Shown here: positions 53,503 through 63,060 of the stretch, piece by piece | How the letters are laid out: each line of letters begins with the position of its first letter | Position numbering within the stretch: position 1 is the first letter of the stretch | Assembly: GCF_022919835.1 (NCBI RefSeq) | Contig: NZ_CP095074.1 | Span: 4,070,001-4,134,000 of the forward strand | Source: Halobacillus shinanisalinarum | Lineage (GTDB): Bacteria > Bacillota > Bacilli > Bacillales > Halobacillaceae | Direction of reading: 5' to 3' | DNA: 64,000 bases | Position numbers and translations under genes: made by a program | The notes under the pieces: model-generated | Database searches by the model: none | Seen by the model: the letters and a program-made list of their open reading frames with translations, nothing else | What the model was told of the DNA's origin: nothing

Positions 53503-54492
53503 TTATTGGGAATTGCCTTCTTCAGAGTTGGTTTCTTCAGAAGAGCCATTTCCTTGTTCAGAAGAGCCGCCTTCAGAGGAGCCATTTTCTCCTCCTTCAG
53601 AAGAACCTCCACCGCCTTCATTGGCAGGAGCTTCTGGCTGTTTAAATAGATCTTTATATTGTTCAATCTTCACATCGATTTCAGCTGCTTTCATAAGTTC
53701 ATTCATTTTTGCTTGTAGTGTCTTCTGATCGATCTTTTGACTGACAAGTGTACGTTTAATTTCTTTTTTCGCCTCTTCATATGGTTTGACGTCTTCAACT
53801 TCACGTTTGTCCGTTACCTTAATAATGTGAAAACCAAATTGAGTTTTTACAGGATCACTAACTTGTCCAACTTTCAAATTGTAGGCAGCATCTTCGAATT
53901 TAGGTGCCATCTTACCGGGGCCAAAGTATCCAAGTTTGCCGCCTTGTTTGGCTGATCCGTCACTGGAATATTCACTTGCTAGTGTTCCAAAATCTTCGCC
54001 GTCTTCAAGTTTTTGTTTCACTTCTTTTGCCGTTTTTTCATCGGATACTAAAATATGACTCGCTTGAATTTCTGTTTTCATACGCTCGTAGTATTTCTTC
54101 ATTTCTTCTTCGGAAATATCTACCTCTTCAGCAGCTGCCTGCTCCTGTAGAAGACTTAAACGAATAGTCTCTTTAAACTGGTCTTCATTTGAGAAACCAC
54201 TTTGCTGAAGGACCATTTGAAACTGATCACCGTATTGTTCCTTCAATGATTCTAATTCTTGATTTACTGCTTCATCCGAAACCTCATAGTTTGCGGATAG
54301 CACTTCATTCATTACTAATTGCTGCAAAATTGGTCCACCATGTTTATTCTTAAGTTCTTCATAAAACTCTTCTTTAGTCACTTCACCGCCACTTGTTTCA
54401 ACAACTGCTTCTGACTCTGATTCTTCAGAGGAACAAGCAGATAAGGTGAATACACTAGCTGCAAGTGCAGCCGTTATAGCTATTTTCTTCAT
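53503..54492 (-). CDS. prsA: extracytoplasmic foldase PrsA
   Basis: This 329-residue lipoprotein has signal MKKIAITAALAASVFTLSAC (lipobox, Cys20), an N-terminal chaperone region, then a parvulin PPIase domain (IQASHILVSDEKTAKEV, SSDGSAKQGGKLGYFGPGKM, TQFGFHIIKVTD). The tail after about residue 285 is low complexity (Gly, Ser, Glu), longer than in B. subtilis PrsA. It folds secreted proteins outside the membrane. ATG 54492 follows GAGGAG. Hpr/ScoC nearby is its known regulator type in B. subtilis. Confidence 0.93.
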   Translation of the reverse strand: MKKIAITAALAASVFTLSACSSEESESEAVVETSGGEVTKEEFYEELKNKHGGPILQQLVMNEVLSANYEVSDEAVNQELESLKEQYGDQFQMVLQQSGFSNEDQFKETIRLSLLQEQAAAEEVDISEEEMKKYYERMKTEIQASHILVSDEKTAKEVKQKLEDGEDFGTLASEYSSDGSAKQGGKLGYFGPGKMAPKFEDAAYNLKVGQVSDPVKTQFGFHIIKVTDKREVEDVKPYEEAKKEIKRTLVSQKIDQKTLQAKMNELMKAAEIDVKIEQYKDLFKQPEAPANEGGGGSSEGGENGSSEGGSSEQGNGSSEETNSEEGNSQ

Positions 54493-54689
54493 ATCACGTA
54501 CACTCCTCAAACAAATTATAAACATTCTTTGACGTAGAGGTCCTAGCAGCCCATGGATTAATATAACATATTTTGCCTCATCTATTCTATAGAAAGATTA
54601 AAAAATCAGAAAAGGGGTAGGTGCCAGCCCATTCATATAAGATTTTATAAGCATAGGATATGATATGTCTCAAGGTTGGGGGTGAGTTT

Positions 54690-54773
54690 ATGAGTTACGG
54701 AAATAGTGGTGGGTTTGCGTTAATCGTCGTTTTATTTATCTTGCTCATCATCGTAGGTGCAGCTTGGTTCTAA
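54690..54773 (+). CDS. YjcZ-family sporulation peptide, 27 aa
   Basis: MSYGNSGGFALIVVLFILL, then IIVGAAWF: one membrane helix preceded by a Gly-rich segment, the YjcZ-type pattern. GGGGGTGAGTTT precedes the ATG. A -10-like TATGAT lies at about 54658. It is probably made in the mother cell or forespore, as for relatives. Confidence 0.8.
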   Translation: MSYGNSGGFALIVVLFILLIIVGAAWF

Positions 54774-54782
54774 AATGAAATT

Positions 54783-54828
54783 AAAGAAACAGGCTATGTT
54801 TACTTTTAGGAACATAGCCTGTTTCTTT
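54783..54828. terminator. bidirectional terminator
   Basis: AAAGAAACAGGCTATGTT / AACATAGCCTGTTTCTTT, an 18-bp perfect stem. Confidence 0.9.
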
Positions 54829-55009
54829 ACATATGGTTGAGGACATCCATATATGAGGTGATCAAAAGAATTGTTATAAGCACGTTAATGGTCCGAAATA
54901 CCCGTGCTTGTTTTTCATTAGACATTTTAGTTTTCAAACATAAGGAATGAGTGAGAGAATTGAATACAAATAAGACGATTAGACCGTAAATGATAAATAC
55001 AAATGCCAA
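54827..55009 (-). CDS. small two-helix membrane protein, 60 aa
   Basis: FVFIIYGLIVLFVFNSL and INVLITILLITSYMDVL are membrane helices, with a basic loop (LKTKMSNEKQARVFR) between. The start is TTG at 55009, 9 nt after GGAGG. Unrecognised; a position near yhaK in B. subtilis is possible but not shown. Confidence 0.6.
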   Translation of the reverse strand: MAFVFIIYGLIVLFVFNSLTHSLCLKTKMSNEKQARVFRTINVLITILLITSYMDVLNHM

Positions 55010-55087
55010 AGTGAAGAACCTCCTTTATTCCCTATTAAACTACTCTATCAAAATTTCCTTAGGTTGAACAGAAGAAACCCTTAAAAA

Positions 55088-55119
55088 AGCGCCTGCTCTT
55101 ATTTATAAGAGCGGCGCTT
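55088..55119 (-). terminator. hairpin upstream of the 60-aa gene / downstream region
   Basis: AAGCGCCTGCTCTTA, loop TTTA, TAAGAGCGGCGCTT. It lies just after the DUF3267-like gene on the minus strand and probably terminates it. Confidence 0.8.
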
Positions 55120-55127
55120 CATTTTTA

Positions 55128-55676
55128 TTACAATTCCGGTCTTTGGATGAGAATATCATACCCGCTTTTTGAGTTGGCAATAACACAGCGGCGAGGTGCA
55201 CGTGCAAATTGATTTAAATAAAGAAAATCAGAGAAAGAAAGACCGATATTAACAGCTGCGAACAGAACCAAGTAGGCGAAGTAACCTGGAAAAATAAAGC
55301 TCATCATCAGGGCAGGCACTGTAATTAAGAATGTCGGTGCAAGGGCCATTATAATGGATGTTTGTTTTGAAAGTTTGGACGTACATTGATAGGTGAATGT
55401 AGGCGTGAATCTCTTTCTGAATTTAAAAGTCACCCGCACCCGTTTATACAGCAATACTAAAGGTAATATATGCATTAATCGATGCATAGCTGGTAATAAG
55501 AATAAGACAAACATTAAAGGTACAAAACCATGATCTTTCAATTCATGCGTTCCATGGATAATTGAGAACGGGAGATAAATGATAAGAAAGGACATAAGTC
55601 CGGTTAATAGGGATAGTAAATTTATACGGTTTGGACCGAATTCTTTATTGATATCTACTGTTTTCCAGCAATTCAT
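55128..55676 (-). CDS. DUF3267-type membrane protein
   Basis: This 182-residue protein has four hydrophobic segments. MHRLMHILPLVLL contains the H-x-x-x-H of the DUF3267 family, membrane proteins distantly like site-2 proteases. Whether it is active is not shown. It is in the position of B. subtilis yhaJ (from memory). ATG 55676 follows an AAAGGGGGATTC site. Confidence 0.7.
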   Translation of the reverse strand: MNCWKTVDINKEFGPNRINLLSLLTGLMSFLIIYLPFSIIHGTHELKDHGFVPLMFVLFLLPAMHRLMHILPLVLLYKRVRVTFKFRKRFTPTFTYQCTSKLSKQTSIIMALAPTFLITVPALMMSFIFPGYFAYLVLFAAVNIGLSFSDFLYLNQFARAPRRCVIANSKSGYDILIQRPEL

Positions 55677-55910
55677 TTAAGAATCCCCCTTTATAAGAAA
55701 AAGTACTGTGAATTCATCTAAAATATATCGTTATGATTAGTTTATTGTAGCGGTTGAAAAGCGTTTAGCACAAAACGTATATTAGTATGTTTCGCGTGAA
55801 AAATCAATAGGTTTTTAACGAAAAAAATATTATTTTTTTTGGTCTTTATAAATGCCTATACTTACAGTAAAATATCCTTGTTGTGAACGTCATAAGGAGG
55901 AAGAAAAAAA

Positions 55911-56243
55911 GTGGAAAGAGCGGACCCGGACACGCGGCTTCATTTTCATCTGCAGTTATTGTTACAAGTGAAGGAGATGAAACAATATCCCTTTACTAAA
56001 ATGGTGATCCACTATGGCTTGACTGAAGAAGAATATCGGCAAACCTTGCGTCTATTTGAGGAACTTGAGGATACATATGAGCAAGATCTTGAGAACGGGT
56101 TGATTGATCACTCGTTGCTGCTTATCCATTTTGCGGGTATGCTTTCTTACAAAATGCCCGTTGAGAGAACAATAATTGCTATGTATGAAGAAAATATTTA
56201 TCCATTACTTACAAATAAGTTACTACAGCTGTTAAAAATATAA
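55911..56243 (+). CDS. yhaI: YhaI (DUF1878) protein
   Basis: This 110-residue acidic helical protein has LHFHLQLLLQVKEMKQYPFT and YGLTEEEYRQTLRLFEELE, matching YhaI. GTG 55911 is 10 nt from AAGGAGG. Unknown function; next to hpr as in B. subtilis. Confidence 0.85.
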   Translation: MERADPDTRLHFHLQLLLQVKEMKQYPFTKMVIHYGLTEEEYRQTLRLFEELEDTYEQDLENGLIDHSLLLIHFAGMLSYKMPVERTIIAMYEENIYPLLTNKLLQLLKI

Positions 56244-56244
56244 A

Positions 56245-56283
56245 GAAGCCCTTTCCTTAGCAAACTTAGGAAGGACTTCTTTT
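56245..56283. terminator. terminator yhaI / hpr
   Basis: AGAAGCCCTTTCCTTAG, loop CAAA, CTTAGGAAGGACTTCTTTT. Confidence 0.87.
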
Positions 56284-56289
56284 ATAGTG

Positions 56290-56865
56290 TTAAGAGGATT
56301 TGGTCTGTTGTTTGGATGTTGCGATCTGGGATGATTGATTCCATTCGGCTTCTTGGTCCTCGATATTTTCAAGGGAACGTTCAAGCATGCTCATGTATTC
56401 ATCTCCATAGATTTCTTTGATCAATGCAGACAAATCAAGGAATTCTGGCAGTTTGCCATACATTTCAGTCAAAGGCAATGACCCGCGTAATACTGAATTA
56501 CTTTCAGGATTATACGCATTCAGGGTATCTTCAAGCAAAGTGACCCCTTCATTTGATAATTCAATGTATGTGCTACGCTTATCATTCTCGCGCTTTGAGA
56601 AGTCAAGTAACCCACGTTCTTCTAGCTTTTTAGAAAAGTTAAAAGCTGTAGATACATGCATCACACCATACTTTGAGACTTCAGATATAGTAGCCCCCTC
56701 TAAGTGGTAAGCAATCCACAGAATGTGATGTTCATTAATGTTTAGCTGGAATGGCTTAATCCAATCTTGCCAATCTTTTTCAATAGCCTTCCAAAGGGCT
56801 TTAGAAAGCTGAGCCATTTTATGACTGTAGAAAATGGCTTGTTGTTTTGAGATGTTGTCTTTCAT
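56290..56865 (-). CDS. hpr: MarR-family transition-state regulator Hpr/ScoC
   Basis: This 191-residue protein has a winged [43 protein letters not shown] and [18 protein letters not shown]. This matches Hpr/ScoC, which represses extracellular protease and sporulation genes in B. subtilis. ATG 56865 follows AAAAGGTGG; the longer in-frame ORF to 56922 has no SD. Divergence from yhaI is as in B. subtilis. Confidence 0.9.
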   Translation of the reverse strand: MKDNISKQQAIFYSHKMAQLSKALWKAIEKDWQDWIKPFQLNINEHHILWIAYHLEGATISEVSKYGVMHVSTAFNFSKKLEERGLLDFSKRENDKRSTYIELSNEGVTLLEDTLNAYNPESNSVLRGSLPLTEMYGKLPEFLDLSALIKEIYGDEYMSMLERSLENIEDQEAEWNQSSQIATSKQQTKSS

Positions 56866-57011
56866 ACATACCACCTTTTCTAGGGTTTGATGTATATACA
56901 ATGCGGTCAGGTCTATATTCACTAGCAGAAATAATGTGTTCTCATATTAATAGTAAAGCGAATTTTAAAAATATCAAGATCTATTTGAATCATTTCCATT
57001 CCAAAAAATAA

Positions 57012-57044
57012 AACCTATGCTAAGTTGCTCACTTAGCATAGGTT
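57012..57044 (-). terminator. terminator of the gbsR-like gene
   Basis: AACCTATGCTAAGT, loop TGCTC, ACTTAGCATAGGTT. Confidence 0.85.
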
Positions 57045-57047
57045 GAT

Positions 57048-57554
57048 TTACTTTGAGTTATTAGGTTGGATCTCCTTAAATGCCTCAGATATGAGTCTAT
57101 GAAAACGAATCATATCATCCACTCTTTTCTTTAATTGAGCGACTTCACAAGGTTGTTCCGTATTATTTGAATCATCTTCCATTTGAATGTCTATTGATTT
57201 AAGGGTAGCCATCTGTTCATGACTTGCTGTAAGCCACTTGTTAGTATAAGAATTCATAAACTTACGATATAAATTCTCATCGGCTTGATAAAGATCTTTC
57301 CTAAAACCCTTCTTCCAGACGCGTTCAACTAATCCTTGATCAGCTAAATTACGGACACCTGTACTCATGGAAGTTTTACTCTTGCCGAGTGCTTCACTCA
57401 TTTCATCTAAGGTCATGGGTGTAGGGTGAATATAAAGAGTAACAAATAAACGAGCATCTCCTTGTGATAGCCCAAACATTTCAAGTGTTTTAGAGAACTC
57501 CTGGATTACCTTGGTGTTTAAGTGTTCAAGTGTATGATGGTTATAAAGCTCCAT
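57048..57554 (-). CDS. GbsR/OpcR-family regulator, copy B (next to opuA)
   Basis: This 168-residue regulator has a winged HTH, PTPMTLDEMSEALGKSKTSM-STGVRNLADQGL, and the KKGFRKDLYQADENLYRKF segment. Its position divergent from opuA suggests it represses the betaine importer, as OpcR/GbsR-type proteins do for opuB, opuC and gbsAB. ATG 57554 follows AAGGAGGG. The paralogue at 49370 shares the KTSMSTGVR core. Confidence 0.87.
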   Translation of the reverse strand: MELYNHHTLEHLNTKVIQEFSKTLEMFGLSQGDARLFVTLYIHPTPMTLDEMSEALGKSKTSMSTGVRNLADQGLVERVWKKGFRKDLYQADENLYRKFMNSYTNKWLTASHEQMATLKSIDIQMEDDSNNTEQPCEVAQLKKRVDDMIRFHRLISEAFKEIQPNNSK

Positions 57555-57673
57555 AAGATCCCTCCTTCGCTCAAATAGGGTCAACAACACACTACTATAT
57601 ATACCAGAAATTTAAAAATTGCAGGTTGAGTCGAAATTCAAAGCAAGTAGGCGAAAACAATAGTATTTATCAT

Positions 57674-57711
57674 AAAAAATTACGTACAGTTTAAACTGTA
57701 CGTAATTTTTT
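57674..57711. promoter_or_regulatory. 38-bp perfect palindrome between gbsR-like gene and opuA
   Basis: AAAAAATTACGTACAGTTT and its reverse complement, joined at TTTAAA. It could be an operator for the GbsR-like protein or a terminator-type hairpin. Bases 57555-57673 and 57712-57836 show no gene. Confidence 0.55.
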
Positions 57712-57836
57712 AACTTATATAATAGAATTTATCGTTTGAACTTTATATTGCAAATAGGTTACAGTATATAAGTCGCTGTAATAAAATACGTTGGTCTGTA
57801 CGACTAATGAACAATTCAAGCTAAGAGGTGAGAGAT

Positions 57837-59038
57837 GTGCCGATCATTGAAGTTAAAGACTTATCTAAAATCTTCGGAAAGAATGCCAAAAAGGCAACAA
57901 AATATTTAGATGAGGGATTATCTAAAGAAGAAATATTAGAAAAATCGGGAAATACGGTGGGTGTGAACCGAGCATCCTTTAATGTAGAAGAAGGTGAAAT
58001 TTTCGTTATCATGGGTCTTTCCGGAAGTGGTAAATCTACTTTAGTTCGTTTAATTAATAGATTAATTGAACCGACTGAAGGAAGTGTTTATATTAACGGT
58101 GAAGATTTAGCTAAAATCGATAAGCAAAAATTAAGGGAAGTACGCCGTCAAAAATTAAGTATGGTATTCCAACGTTTTGCTCTGTTTCCACATCGGACGA
58201 TCTTAGAGAATGCGGAGTTTGGATTGGAAGTCCAAGGTGTGGATAAAGAGGAAAGAAAGAAAAAAGCTCAAGAATCTCTTGAAATGGTAGGGCTTGGCGG
58301 ATATATTCATCAATTTCCAGTCCAGCTTTCTGGGGAATGCAACAGCGTGTGGGGTTAGCGCGTGCGCTTGCCAATGACCCAGAAATACTACTTATGGATG
58401 AAGCTTTCTCTGCACTTGATCCGCTCATTCGGAAAGAAATGCAGGATGAACTGTTAGAGCTTCAGGAATCGATGAAAAAAACGATCCTTTTTATTACACA
58501 TGATTTAGATGAAGCATTGAGAATTGGTGATCGTATCGCATTAATGAAAGATGGACGCATTGTACAAATCGGAACACCTGAAGAAATATTAGTTAATCCA
58601 GCAAACGATTATGTAGAGAAATTCGTTGAAGATGTGGACCGTTCCAAAGTATTAACGGCTGAGCATGTCATGAAACGTCCCGAAACGGTTGATATCGAAA
58701 AACATGGTCCAAGAACAGCGCTTGAGAGGATGCGTAAGGAAGGGCTTTCCAGTATTTATGTAACCGATGCGAAAAGGAACCTCCACGGATTTGTTACAGC
58801 GGATGATGTTTCGGAAGCAGCTAAAAAAGAACAAAGAGATTTAAAATCGATTCTACGTAAGGATGTTCCACAGGTTAAAAAAGACACGTCAATGCAAGAA
58901 ATCTTCTCGATCATTCATGATGCCCCAGTACCTGTCGCTGTCATTGAAGAGAACAAACTTGTCGGGATTATTGTAAGAGGAACAGTCATTGCAGCATTAG
59001 CTGGAAATGAGGTGAATTTAAATGAAACTAATTCCTAA
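57837..59038 (+). pseudogene. opuAA: glycine-betaine ABC ATPase OpuAA, one frameshift
   Basis: The restored protein of about 400 residues has Walker A GLSGSGKSTLVR, Q-loop, signature [14 protein letters not shown], Walker [16 protein letters not shown] and two C-terminal CBS domains that sense ionic strength. At 58332-58335 G4 stands where G5 is needed in the LSGG motif itself. All else is intact. GTG 57837 follows AAGAGGTG. The loss would abolish the importer, so sequencing error is likely. The start of opuAB overlaps its end. Confidence 0.9.
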
Positions 59039-59873
59039 ACTGCCAGTAGCTGAATGGATATCTGCAGCTACAGACTGGACAACAAATACGTTTGAATTTT
59101 TATTTGATTTTATTAAAGAAGACTTTGGTAATTTTATTGAATTCTTTGCTGAAGGACTACTAATGGAAATTCCAATCTGGCTGTTTATCGTAGTCGTTGG
59201 TTTGTTATCCTTCTTTGTTTCAGGTAAAAAGTTTGGACTTACAGCTTTTTCAGTTATCGGACTATGGTTTATCCAAAACCAGGAGCTGTGGCCAGAACTA
59301 ATGAATACATTTACTTTGGTGATCTTTGCCAGTTTAATATCCGTCATCATCGGTGTTCCATTTGGAATCTGGATGGCAAAGAGTAAAACAGTAGAGAGTA
59401 TCCTCACACCAATTTTAGATTTTATGCAGACGATGCCAGCCTTCGTTTATTTAATCCCAGCCGTTGCTTTTTTTAGTATTGGGATGGTTCCAGGTGTATT
59501 TGCATCTGTTATTTTTGCAACACCACCAACGGTAAGGTTTACAAACTTAGGTATTCGTCAAGTTTCACATGAACTAATTGAAGCATCAGATGCCTTTGGT
59601 ACAACCGGATTTCAAAAGCTTTTTAAAGTACAGCTGCCTATGGCTAAAAAAACAATTATGGCAGGAATCAACCAGACCGTTATGTTAGCACTATCTATGG
59701 TTGTTATTGCCTCCATGATCGGTGCGAAGGGACTTGGGCAAACAGTTATAACAGGTCTCCAGCGTGCGGAAGTCGGAACGGGCTTTGTTGCAGGTCTTGG
59801 AATAGTTATCTTAGCTATTATCATTGACCGTTTTACCCAAAACTTAAACACTCAACGTGGAGATCAAGCTTAA
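59022..59873 (+). CDS. opuAB: glycine-betaine ABC permease OpuAB
   Basis: This 283-residue permease has about six membrane helices. The EAA-like loop [20 protein letters not shown] and the downstream [21 protein letters not shown] match ProW/OpuAB. It overlaps opuAA by 17 bp and has GAGGTG before the ATG. It imports glycine betaine with OpuAA and OpuAC for osmoprotection. Confidence 0.93.
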   Translation: MKLIPKLPVAEWISAATDWTTNTFEFLFDFIKEDFGNFIEFFAEGLLMEIPIWLFIVVVGLLSFFVSGKKFGLTAFSVIGLWFIQNQELWPELMNTFTLVIFASLISVIIGVPFGIWMAKSKTVESILTPILDFMQTMPAFVYLIPAVAFFSIGMVPGVFASVIFATPPTVRFTNLGIRQVSHELIEASDAFGTTGFQKLFKVQLPMAKKTIMAGINQTVMLALSMVVIASMIGAKGLGQTVITGLQRAEVGTGFVAGLGIVILAIIIDRFTQNLNTQRGDQA

Positions 59874-59891
59874 GAATTGTTTTAATTAGAG

Positions 59892-59920
59892 GTTAAAAAG
59901 GCTGATGGCAGCCTTTTAAC
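59892..59920 (+). promoter_or_regulatory. intercistronic hairpin opuAB-opuAC
   Basis: GTTAAAAAGGCTG, loop ATGG, CAGCCTTTTAAC. It may stabilise or partly terminate the mRNA before the binding-protein gene. Confidence 0.55.
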
Positions 59921-59954
59921 AATAAATAAATCTTAAAAAGGGGAGAGATTTTTT

Positions 59955-60884
59955 ATGTTTAAATTAGACTGGAAACGTCTAGGAATGACTGCAGGACTTT
60001 CATTTACTCTTGTAGCAGCAGGCTGTGGATCATCTGAAGAAGAGACATCCACTAATGCAAGCGGCGGAGATAGTGAAGAAGCAGGTTACGGAGAACAATT
60101 GGATTATACAATTACTGGTATCGAAGCAGGGGCTGGTGTTGTAGCAGCATCCCAATCAGCTGTTGAAGAATACGAGAACCTAGCAGGATGGGAAGTTTCA
60201 ACTTCTTCTTCTGGAGCTATGGCAACAGCTCTAGGTGATGCGATTGAAAATGAGGAACCTATCGTAGTAACTGGCTGGTCTCCTCACTGGAAATTTGCTA
60301 AATATGACTTGAAATATCTTAAGGATCCTAAAGGGGTATTTGGAGAAGCAGAGCAAATTAAAACAATGGTTCGTAAAGGACTAGAAGAAGATAAACCGAA
60401 TGCCTATAAAATTCTAGATCAATTCCAGTGGACTGGAGAAGATATAGAGAGTGTTATGTTAGAGATTAATGACGGTGCTGCACCCGAAGAAGCTGCAAAA
60501 GCATGGATCGAAGAGAACAAAGATAAAGTAAGTTCTTGGACAGAAGGAACAGAAGAAGTTGATGGTACTGAAGTGGAACTTGTGTATGTAAATTGGGATA
60601 CAGAAATAGCATCAACAAACGTAGTAGCAGAAGTATTGAAACAACAGGGATTTGATGTAACGATTACACCGCTAAATAACGGTCCAATGTGGGAAGCTGT
60701 TGCAGAAGGCGAAGTAACAGGTATGGTCGCGGCTTGGCTGCCAGCCACTCACGGTGACTTATATGCAGAATACAAAGATAGTCTAGTCGATCTAGGTATG
60801 AACCTGGAAGGCGCTAAAATCGGCCTTGTGGTTCCATCTTATATGGATGTAGAATCTATCGAAGATCTGCAGCCAAAAGAATAA
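59955..60884 (+). CDS. opuAC: glycine-betaine binding lipoprotein OpuAC
   Basis: This 309-residue lipoprotein has lipobox VAAGC (about Cys24). The binding domain has GAGVVAASQSAVEEYENLAG and the aromatic cage WSPHWKF, later VYVNWDTEIAS and PMWEAVAEGEVTG, and AAWLPATHGDLYAEYK. Trp and His in these segments coordinate the trimethylammonium group in related proteins. It delivers betaine to OpuAB. It is followed by a strong terminator. Confidence 0.93.
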   Translation: MFKLDWKRLGMTAGLSFTLVAAGCGSSEEETSTNASGGDSEEAGYGEQLDYTITGIEAGAGVVAASQSAVEEYENLAGWEVSTSSSGAMATALGDAIENEEPIVVTGWSPHWKFAKYDLKYLKDPKGVFGEAEQIKTMVRKGLEEDKPNAYKILDQFQWTGEDIESVMLEINDGAAPEEAAKAWIEENKDKVSSWTEGTEEVDGTEVELVYVNWDTEIASTNVVAEVLKQQGFDVTITPLNNGPMWEAVAEGEVTGMVAAWLPATHGDLYAEYKDSLVDLGMNLEGAKIGLVVPSYMDVESIEDLQPKE

Positions 60885-60899
60885 TTGAGTAATAAAGAA

Positions 60900-60936
60900 C
60901 AGGCTGTCGAGAAAGTTTCGACAGCCTGATTTTTTC
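60900..60936 (+). terminator. opuA operon terminator
   Basis: CAGGCTGTCGA, loop GAAAGT, TTCGACAGCCTG then ATTTTTT. Confidence 0.9.
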
Positions 60937-61029
60937 TCTCTATTTTATTTTTTGCGTTCATTTGTTATCAGTTTAGACGTAGAAGCCGTTGGTTTAGATT
61001 AGATATCTGTCATGGCCTCGCCCAAAGAG

Positions 61030-61250
61030 ATGTATTTGGAGTATGTCTGGGAGAAGGTAAAGAACAAGTTCGCTTGAACCGGCTCTCCAATGAAGGAAAA
61101 TGGATATATCGCATGAGAAAAGAGAAAGTTCAGCGTAGCTTCGCAGATTCAAAAGAACTGCATGGGCTGCGTTATTGTCCTTTGCGTGAACCAACAAAAG
61201 GTTCGGGAACAGGCGTTACTGGACAGCAGCCTGTCAGAACATGAAGAAGA
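61030..61250 (+). pseudogene. IS1182-type transposase, C-terminal remnant
   Basis: Shifted frames give NEGKWIYRMRKEKVQRSFAD, SKELHGLRYC, NQQKVREQALL and WTAACQNMKKM. Together they match the end of IS1182-like DDE transposases (RSFADAKELHGLRY ... V-x-E-Q-x-L-x-T-A-A-C-Q-N-x-K-K). No ORF survives. Confidence 0.65.
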
Positions 61251-61408
61251 TGACCCTTCACCTAGAGGAAAAACGGGTGATCCGAGAACCGGCAGTGTAG
61301 GTTTCAGGAGGAGACTCGGGCATTCTTCCGCGGAAAGCGAGCGGTATTCGCCTGTACGTATGCACAAAAAAGCTTTTAGAGAAAAAAAGGGGGTTCTCTA
61401 CAAGCTGA
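61251..61408. other. intergenic debris after the transposase
   Basis: Contains TTCCGCGGAAAGCGAGCGG (61328-61346), a sequence I associate with common Bacillaceae intergenic repeats. No gene. Confidence 0.35.
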
Positions 61409-61445
61409 GGCTGCACACAACTCTAGGGTTGTGTGCAGCCTTTTT
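61409..61445 (+). terminator. strong terminator
   Basis: GGCTGCACACAAC, loop TCTAGG, GTTGTGTGCAGCC then TTTTT. Confidence 0.88.
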
Positions 61446-61512
61446 GCATACAAAAGAACAACCCAAAGGCATGGGATCTACCTTGGGCTGTTTCCGTTGA
61501 AATGAGCAGGAT

Positions 61513-61917
61513 TTATTGGTGATTAATGATTTCATGGCTAGGCTGTGTGTCGGTATCCTGTTCTGCCTTAGCCTTTTCCTCAAGCTCTTTTAAGCTTTTT
61601 TCAATCTGTTCAAGATATTTCTGGATATTTTTTTGGTGCGGCTCAACCGTTTTCTTCCAGCTTTCAATGGACACTTTCACATCTTCAGAAAGTTCCTTAA
61701 TCAGTTCAGCACCTTCTTTGGAAGTTTGGGCAATTTGATCTTTCAACTGCATGCCTTCCTCTTTTAAGCTCATCACCGTTGTTTTAATATTTTCACTTTT
61801 AAGTTTGGCATTTTCACGGAAGTCACGTCCAGATGATGGTGTGTTAAATAATGTATAGACGGCGCCAGTGACCCCACCCACGATCATTCCGAGTACAAGC
61901 GATTTTGCGTTTGGCAT
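61513..61917 (-). CDS. yhaH: YtxH-domain protein YhaH
   Basis: This 134-residue protein has a membrane helix at the N-terminus (SLVLGMIVGGVTGAVYTLF) with TPSSGRDFRENAK, the YtxH signature. The rest is a long amphipathic coiled coil rich in Glu and Lys. YhaH is a general-stress/sporulation-linked protein in B. subtilis. Position between opuA region and trpP follows that order. Confidence 0.85.
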   Translation of the reverse strand: MPNAKSLVLGMIVGGVTGAVYTLFNTPSSGRDFRENAKLKSENIKTTVMSLKEEGMQLKDQIAQTSKEGAELIKELSEDVKVSIESWKKTVEPHQKNIQKYLEQIEKSLKELEEKAKAEQDTDTQPSHEIINHQ

Positions 61918-62012
61918 AAAAAAATCCCCTTTCGTATCAAGTTCCTACTTATTATTTTCTCTTAATATGTACGATTGAAACCTAAATTAATGAAAATGTT
62001 TAAAAAAGAGTG

Positions 62013-62452
62013 CTTTTAGAGGTTTAAAAAGTCACCAAATGATAAGCGGAGCATCTCTTCGTTGGCTTGCTTTTGAAGAGCGTGTGCCCCTGCGTCTGCG
62101 AGCCTATTCAAAGAGGTAAATTCCTCGGGGCAAGGCAGCGAAGAAGGCTATTCTCTGAAGTGGCCTCGCTACTCACGTATCATTAAGCAGCAGGGAACTT
62201 CTACTAAAACCGTGCACGTCCTTTGCACAACGTAGAAGTCAGCAAGTCCTGTGCAAGTCCGTTCCTTGGAAAAGAAGGACACTTTTCCTTCGTGCGATGC
62301 GGATTCAGGGAAGCTTTCCTTGGTGCTCAAAGCCTACGCCGACTCGACCTTATTGCGACGCACAGGACGTGCTAGTGTCGACAATGCTCGCGTGTCGTGG
62401 CGATTTTGTCGACCTTCTAATTTGGCAACTTTATGAACACTCACTTTTAGAG
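62013..62452. repeat. intergenic repeat element E2, related to E1
   Basis: Flanked by CTTTTAGAG at 62013-62021 and 62444-62452. Shares CACCAAATGAT, CTCGACCTTATTGCGACGCA, GTGTCGAC and TGAACACTCACTTTTAG with E1 (17714-17910), but is longer. No coding potential. The interval 61918-62012 is plain. Confidence 0.55.
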
Positions 62453-62454
62453 AA

Positions 62455-62487
62455 AAAGACCACTACAAAAGGATGTAGCGGTCTTTG
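62455..62487 (-). terminator. trpP terminator
   Basis: AAAGACCGCTACA, loop, TGTAGTGGTCTTT on the minus strand (one G-U), followed by T-rich sequence. Confidence 0.75.
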
Positions 62488-62521
62488 TAATTGTGCATGA
62501 TGGAGTAGCTACCTCGGGATC

Positions 62522-63052
62522 CTATGGTTGGACAGGTAACGATGGATTCATTTGTGTCCGCTTCATAATTCGTTGTGCAATTGGATAGATAACTACCATA
62601 ACGATCGTATTCACCGCAGCTGTAGGCAGCACAATGGTGGCAAACATAACCGTAAAGCTTGCATCCATAAGTCCGATAACGAATAGGACACAACTTAAGA
62701 ATATGGTGCCGCTTATGATCGTTCCCGCTGCTGTAAGAACGGGGGCTACTGCCTTCTTAAGCAACTTACGTAATGATAGATACAAACCAAAGAATGCTAA
62801 AGCCGTTAAAGGTTTATCAATTAAGTTAGCTAACTGTCCTCCTGGAACGGTTGTGGTTAAGGCTGAAATGAAGCCAGTTGCTACAGAAAGAATAATGACA
62901 TATTGAAGTTTAGGAAAAAGCATAATCCCTAAAAACATCATGGCAAGCATCATATCTGGACGCATCCCTAAGAAAAACGGGGGGACGATGGCATGCAGTA
63001 CTGCACCAATTCCAACAAGTAACGATAGCATAACTAATACACGTGTATTCAC
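62522..63052 (-). CDS. trpP: tryptophan transporter TrpP
   Basis: This 176-residue membrane protein has about five to six helices: VLVMLSLLVGIGAVLHAIVP, GMRPDMMLAMMFLGIM, VPGGQLANLIDKPLTALAFF and others, matching B. subtilis TrpP/YhaG. GTG 63052 is preferred: a GGAGAG site lies 10 nt upstream, and the TRAP site overlaps that SD as in B. subtilis. ATG 63070, 6 codons upstream, lies inside the TRAP site. Confidence 0.88.
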   Translation of the reverse strand: MNTRVLVMLSLLVGIGAVLHAIVPPFFLGMRPDMMLAMMFLGIMLFPKLQYVIILSVATGFISALTTTVPGGQLANLIDKPLTALAFFGLYLSLRKLLKKAVAPVLTAAGTIISGTIFLSCVLFVIGLMDASFTVMFATIVLPTAAVNTIVMVVIYPIAQRIMKRTQMNPSLPVQP

Positions 63053-63060
63053 TTGAACAA

